A stretch of 6,026 nucleotides of DNA from Bacteroidota bacterium. Lineage in GTDB: Bacteria > Bacteroidota > Bacteroidia > B-17B0 > Aurantibacillaceae. Where the stretch lies: contig JANYGR010000505.1 of NCBI GenBank assembly GCA_025359355.1, forward strand, positions 1 through 6,026. The letters are read 5' to 3'. Of this stretch, positions 5,407 through 6,026 are shown one piece after another. The notes beneath the pieces were generated by a model. That model searched no databases, was not told where the DNA came from, and worked only from the letters and a program-made list of their open reading frames with translations. The number at the start of each line of letters is the position of its first letter. Position 1 is the stretch's first letter. A program made the translations under genes and the position numbers.

Positions 5407-5952
5407 TTACTTAATCGAAAGACTCATATTAAGCAACTCTGTTGTGGTTTTCCAATTACGTGTGGTAGCAGCTATTTTTAGCTTGTTTTCAAAAAAAGTA
5501 TTGGTAAGTTTAGAGTTACTATAGCTGTTGGGACAATACAAATAAATAGCTTTATCGGAAATGATAAATTCATCTTTACCAAAATCACCAGTTATTTTAG
5601 CTATATCAGTTTGCTTGGGTTTTTGAGATAGAAACGTAACATGTAATAAATTGACATCGTAGTTCTTCTCAAGAATGAACGGATTATTTTTATGAATTTT
5701 TACTATTTCCTTCTGTAATATAACAATAACAGGCACTTCAAAGGTAAAGACTTCTGTTATTTTTTTAGAAATCAGGTTCTCTAATAAAGTTGAATCTGTT
5801 TGTTTGGTTTGAAAAACAACATTACCACTTTGTATGTATGTTTTCACATGCATAAAACCTAAGTCTTCGTATAGCTTAGTTAAGGCTTGCATTTTAATCA
5901 ATTTATGTCCACCAACATTGATGCCTCTGAGTATCGAAATATATGTTTCCAT
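5407..5952 (-). CDS. DUF1697 family protein
   Basis: The family is recognisable from its N-terminal signature ISILRGINVGGHKLIKM (5-21), then LGFMHVKTYIQSGNVVF (31-47), and the C-terminal TTRNWKTTTELL (163-174). The 181-residue length is normal for DUF1697, a widespread small soluble protein family with no established biochemical function; I assign none. No signal peptide or membrane segment is present, so it is expected in the cytoplasm. The start at 5950-5952 places the conserved motif eight residues in, as in relatives. A possible coding tail from the right edge ends five bases upstream and no promoter element is seen between, so it may be the last gene of an operon. Coding integrity looks complete. 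Confidence 0.88.
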   Translation of the reverse strand: METYISILRGINVGGHKLIKMQALTKLYEDLGFMHVKTYIQSGNVVFQTKQTDSTLLENLISKKITEVFTFEVPVIVILQKEIVKIHKNNPFILEKNYDVNLLHVTFLSQKPKQTDIAKITGDFGKDEFIISDKAIYLYCPNSYSNSKLTNTFFENKLKIAATTRNWKTTTELLNMSLSIK

Positions 5953-5957
5953 TGTAA

Positions 5958-6026
5958 TTATTTTTTAATAGAATGAAGTTTATTAACCTTTTTTAAATGT
6001 GTTATATAAGGCTTTAAGGCTCTTCT
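5958..6026 (-). CDS. Possible C-terminal end of an upstream gene, cut by window edge
   Basis: From the right edge a minus-strand frame runs 22 codons to a TAA at 5958-5960. It gives a basic, helix-like tail, RRALKPYITHLKKVNKLHSIKK. The stop lies five bases before the DUF1697 start, a spacing typical of operons. A second minus-strand frame also stays open for about a dozen codons (KSLKALYNTFKKG), so frame choice is uncertain. Too little is visible to name a family. Confidence 0.35.
   Translation of the reverse strand, partial: RRALKPYITHLKKVNKLHSIKK

Noticed and set aside
5336..5524. Plus-strand frame of 62 codons
   Set aside because: It overlaps the DUF1697 C-terminus in antisense and begins in the T-rich hairpin region. 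There is no start context or recognisable motif.

Overview
The window is AT-rich, its genes lack Shine-Dalgarno-like leaders, and several upstream regions carry the Bacteroidota-type -7 element (TAnnTTTG). The closest family resemblances I recognise are to Bacteroidota, probably Flavobacteriia or a nearby class: a 172-residue SpoU methyltransferase, a sirtuin with a shortened, cysteine-poor zinc module, and a NupG-like permease. This looks like chromosomal housekeeping DNA. I see no phage, CRISPR, transposase, toxin-antitoxin or rRNA/tRNA genes.

Layout. (1) Positions 1-588, minus strand: the N-terminal 196 residues of an exported protein of unknown function, cut by the window edge, with a Cys motif and a Gln/Trp motif reminiscent of thioester domains. 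(2) 692-1945, plus: NupG-type nucleoside:H+ symporter. (3) 2071-2970, plus: tandem UspA protein with one intact and one degenerate nucleotide-binding half, closed by a strong hairpin terminator. (4) 3084-4305, minus: a two-gene operon, Sir2-type deacylase then SpoU/TrmH-type RNA methyltransferase, four bases apart, read from a near-consensus promoter just before the corrected sirtuin start. (5) 4396-5043, plus, divergent from the sirtuin: small transaldolase of the TalC/FSA fold whose active-site residues favour transaldolase over fructose-6-phosphate aldolase, followed by a terminator. (6) 5044-5406: a 363-bp stretch without a credible gene. It holds a G-skewed, relatively GC-rich segment of about 195 bp bounded by 10-bp inverted repeats, the best candidate here for an undescribed repeat or structured RNA. 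(7) 5407-5952, minus: DUF1697 protein, preceded at five bases by what may be the tail of another minus-strand gene entering from the right edge.

The genes do not form one pathway. The permease (nucleoside uptake), the transaldolase (pentose phosphate metabolism) and the NAD-consuming deacylase touch nucleoside/pentose/NAD metabolism loosely, but they lie in separate transcription units and I do not infer a joint system. The points most worth a second look are the intergenic element, the zinc-ligand-poor sirtuin, and the thioester-like motif pair in the first protein. None of these is proven from sequence alone.
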